Both the position numbers and the translations under genes were made by a program. The notes below the pieces were generated by a model. It did not search any database, was not told the DNA's origin, and saw only the letters and a list, made by a program, of their open reading frames with translations. DNA of 64,000 nt from Aurantiochytrium sp. KH105 (taxonomy: Eukaryota > Sar > Bigyra > Thraustochytrida > Thraustochytriidae): NCBI GenBank assembly GCA_003116975.1, contig BGKB01000244.1:1-64000 (forward strand). Reading direction: 5' to 3'. The stretch's first letter is position 1. Each line of letters opens with the position of its first letter. Of this stretch, positions 62,299 to 64,000 are shown piece after piece.

Positions 62299-62728
62299 CG
62301 GGCGCGCACAGTGGGCCCGCGCTCTCCCTCCCGGCAAAGAGACAACGCGGGCGCGACGCGGGCGACGCAGAGTCCGCGAGACGCGCCGCGCGCTCGAGGC
62401 CAGGCACGGCCAGGCCAGGCCACGCGCGCAGACGAACGCGGCCGCGCAGGGAAGACGCCGCCCGCCCGCCCGCACGCACGCCCGCACGCCCGCACGCCCG
62501 CCCCCGCTCGCGCGACCTCGCAGACCCTGGTCGTCGCGCGCGCGACGCGCCAGACGCGGGCAGCGCAGACTCCGCCTCGCGACCCGCGCCGCCGCCGCCG
62601 ACTCCGCTGGCGCGGACAGGATACAGGCCCGCGCGAGGCCTCTCGCGTGCCCGCCCGCCCGTCCGTCCGTCCGTGCGTGCGTGCGTGCGAGCGCGAGATA
62701 AGGAAACGAAGCCAAGCGCGAGAGCACC

Positions 62729-64000
62729 ATGCTGCGCGGGCCCGACCAGGTGGAGAGGGACGAGGAGGAGGGCGAGGAGAACTTGCACCGCAGCGTGGCG
62801 GACAGCAACGGCAATGTAGATGGGGAGGAAGAAGACGACGACGACCTCGAGCTCGAAGACTTCACGCAGCGCAGAGGCCGGAACCGCAGCCAGTCCTTTG
62901 TGAACGAACTCGAGGACCAGGAGTTTCGTCTCAAGGAGGACGACCTCCTGCGCAAAGTCGAGACAAGCGGCACCGGAACCGGCTCTGGCGCCACTGCTGC
63001 GGACAACCTGGTCTCCGCATCACAGAATCTGGCACCGCCGTCCCCGGCGCCAGGAGCACACACATTCAGCAACCCCGGGAGGGGCGGCATGTCCAGCTAC
63101 GACTCCATGGAGGGCTTTGAGCCACACATCAAGACTCAGCTCTCGGCCAAAACCCTCGATATTATCACCAACCTCGACCACACAAAGTACAACGCGCGCC
63201 TGAAAACATCCGGAAGCGGGCTCTTCCCGTCGCCCGTCGTCAGCATGTCCGCCGAAGAGGCAGAGGAAGAGAGCAGACTTGAAACCCTTCCGCAAACCTT
63301 GCGTCCCGCTGGCACCTCCCGCACAAGCGGATCTTCACGCGGAGCCTCGGCGAGCGCCGCGTCCAAGAGTCGTCGTCGCAAGCGCTCCAGTGTTTCCGGC
63401 GCGCTCACCGGGTCGTCCTCGAGACGCAAGCTCGTCGCATCTTCGTCTTCCTCCTCGTCGGCGGCGCCCTCCTCGGGCCTGCCTCCACGCGCGCCCCACA
63501 CGTCCTCCTTGGACCCCGTTGCGAATGCCCATGACACGCGCAGCACAGATCTCCCGGTCAGCGGCGAGAATGGATCCAGCCAGTCCGAGAGCACCTATGA
63601 ATTCTCGTTCGAGGACGTCGCGGACGATCATGACGAGAACCCCGCTTCGCACAATACCCCTCCCGACGGAGCTCGCGACAATGGCGGAGACCCTTTGAAC
63701 GCGGGTCAGACACCCACAGCAGAAGGGGCGCGTGAACCGGGCGCAGAGGGCGTTCAGGATAGCGGTGACACCCACGAAAGCGCCAGCGCAACGCTCGAAA
63801 CGATAAAGCAAGAACAAGCAGAGGAAGGAGGCCAAGACCAAATATCAAAGAGCGCACCAGTCGCAGACACGAGCTCTAGCGAACCTACGTCAAGCACAAC
63901 AGCGTCCTCCGCCACTCCCGGTCAAGCAAAGCCTCCTGATCAAGGCAAGGATTCCACGAAATCTTCAGAGTATACATCTTCCCAGCTCGCCAAGGCAAAG
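62729..64000 (+). CDS. Acidic, Ser-rich protein of unknown function, 5' part (runs off the window)
   Basis: The frame opens at an ATG (gagcaccATGc) and stays open for exactly 424 codons to the last base of the window, so the gene is partial at its 3' end. The sequence seen is very acidic at the start (RDEEEGEEN, EEEDDDDLELED), then has a charged stretch (RNRSQSFVNELEDQEFRLKE). A possible helix (PHIKTQLSAKTLDIITNLDH) follows, then a Ser/Arg basic patch (ASKSRRRKRSS) and a long Ser/Thr/Pro/Glu-rich disordered tail. No catalytic domain has appeared by the window edge. The basic patch could be a nuclear localisation signal. The combination of a 424-codon open frame and an amino-acid composition unlike the antisense frames supports coding. 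Confidence 0.7.
   Translation, partial: MLRGPDQVERDEEEGEENLHRSVADSNGNVDGEEEDDDDLELEDFTQRRGRNRSQSFVNELEDQEFRLKEDDLLRKVETSGTGTGSGATAADNLVSASQNLAPPSPAPGAHTFSNPGRGGMSSYDSMEGFEPHIKTQLSAKTLDIITNLDHTKYNARLKTSGSGLFPSPVVSMSAEEAEEESRLETLPQTLRPAGTSRTSGSSRGASASAASKSRRRKRSSVSGALTGSSSRRKLVASSSSSSSAAPSSGLPPRAPHTSSLDPVANAHDTRSTDLPVSGENGSSQSESTYEFSFEDVADDHDENPASHNTPPDGARDNGGDPLNAGQTPTAEGAREPGAEGVQDSGDTHESASATLETIKQEQAEEGGQDQISKSAPVADTSSSEPTSSTTASSATPGQAKPPDQGKDSTKSSEYTSSQLAKAK

Larger units (their letters stand above)
60092..62728. other. Long GC-rich divergent intergenic region with simple repeats
   Basis: Contains a TATC run (about 60132-60160), a CTTACGCC array (about 60392-60425), CTGTCGCTGCCG repeats (about 60658-60715), GCTC runs (about 60803-60830) and a GCTA run (about 61170-61195). 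The right 500 bp are extremely CpG-rich and carry repeated CGCAAGTGGG elements, described separately. Both flanking genes start away from this region. The long open frames on both strands are a consequence of GC richness, and I support none of them. Confidence 0.6.

Overview
The window is nuclear DNA from a GC-rich, compact, flagellate-capable protist. It has short GT-AG introns with ACTAAC-like branch sites, a giant dynein heavy chain, a divergent H2A/H2B pair, SET, WD40 and LCAT-type genes, and many poly-Gln and other simple repeats. The combination of intron-poor GC-rich genes, kinase/E3 fusions, multi-vWA secreted proteins and a lipid acyltransferase/phospholipase resembles a thraustochytrid-type stramenopile. 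That placement is an inference; no rRNA or marker gene here proves it.

Left third (1-24.8 kb), repeat-rich. A degenerate satellite of about 1.4 kb per unit (seven landmark occurrences) fills roughly 0.86-9.79 kb. It abuts a second, dispersed repeat family with copies at 9.79-12.0, 14.56-15.99 and, split, at 19.68-20.56 plus 23.55-23.94 kb. The split copy brackets an intact 1027-codon gene encoding a SAM-like region, a protein kinase and a RING/RBR module. Between the repeats lie an assembly gap (12623-12910), a 129-bp duplication and a 14-exon LRR membrane-protein gene. In that gene twelve consecutive exons are each exactly 69 nt and encode one 23-residue LRR.

Middle (24.8-44.5 kb). An LCAT/PDAT-type alpha/beta hydrolase gene converges on a 17-kb dynein heavy chain gene. 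The dynein is almost one exon, with a short first exon that I infer from splice signals. Its AAA1 site, the normal motor site, is badly degraded.

Right third (44.5-64 kb), gene-dense with alternating strands: a small SAP-like/coiled-coil gene, a small three-exon gene of unknown function, a poly-Gln protein with a KIX-like domain, a secreted triple-vWA protein, a WDR83/MORG1 homologue, divergent H2A and H2B sharing a promoter with a perfect 24-bp inverted repeat, a small SET-domain protein, and the 5' part of an acidic Ser-rich protein that runs off the window. Spacers hold many microsatellites.

Most promising leads: (1) the exon-per-LRR gene, with a chimeric intron recording loss of an exon; (2) the kinase-RBR fusion gene sitting inside a dispersed repeat whose other copies look like decayed relatives; (3) the dynein with a degraded AAA1; (4) the histone inverted-repeat promoter.
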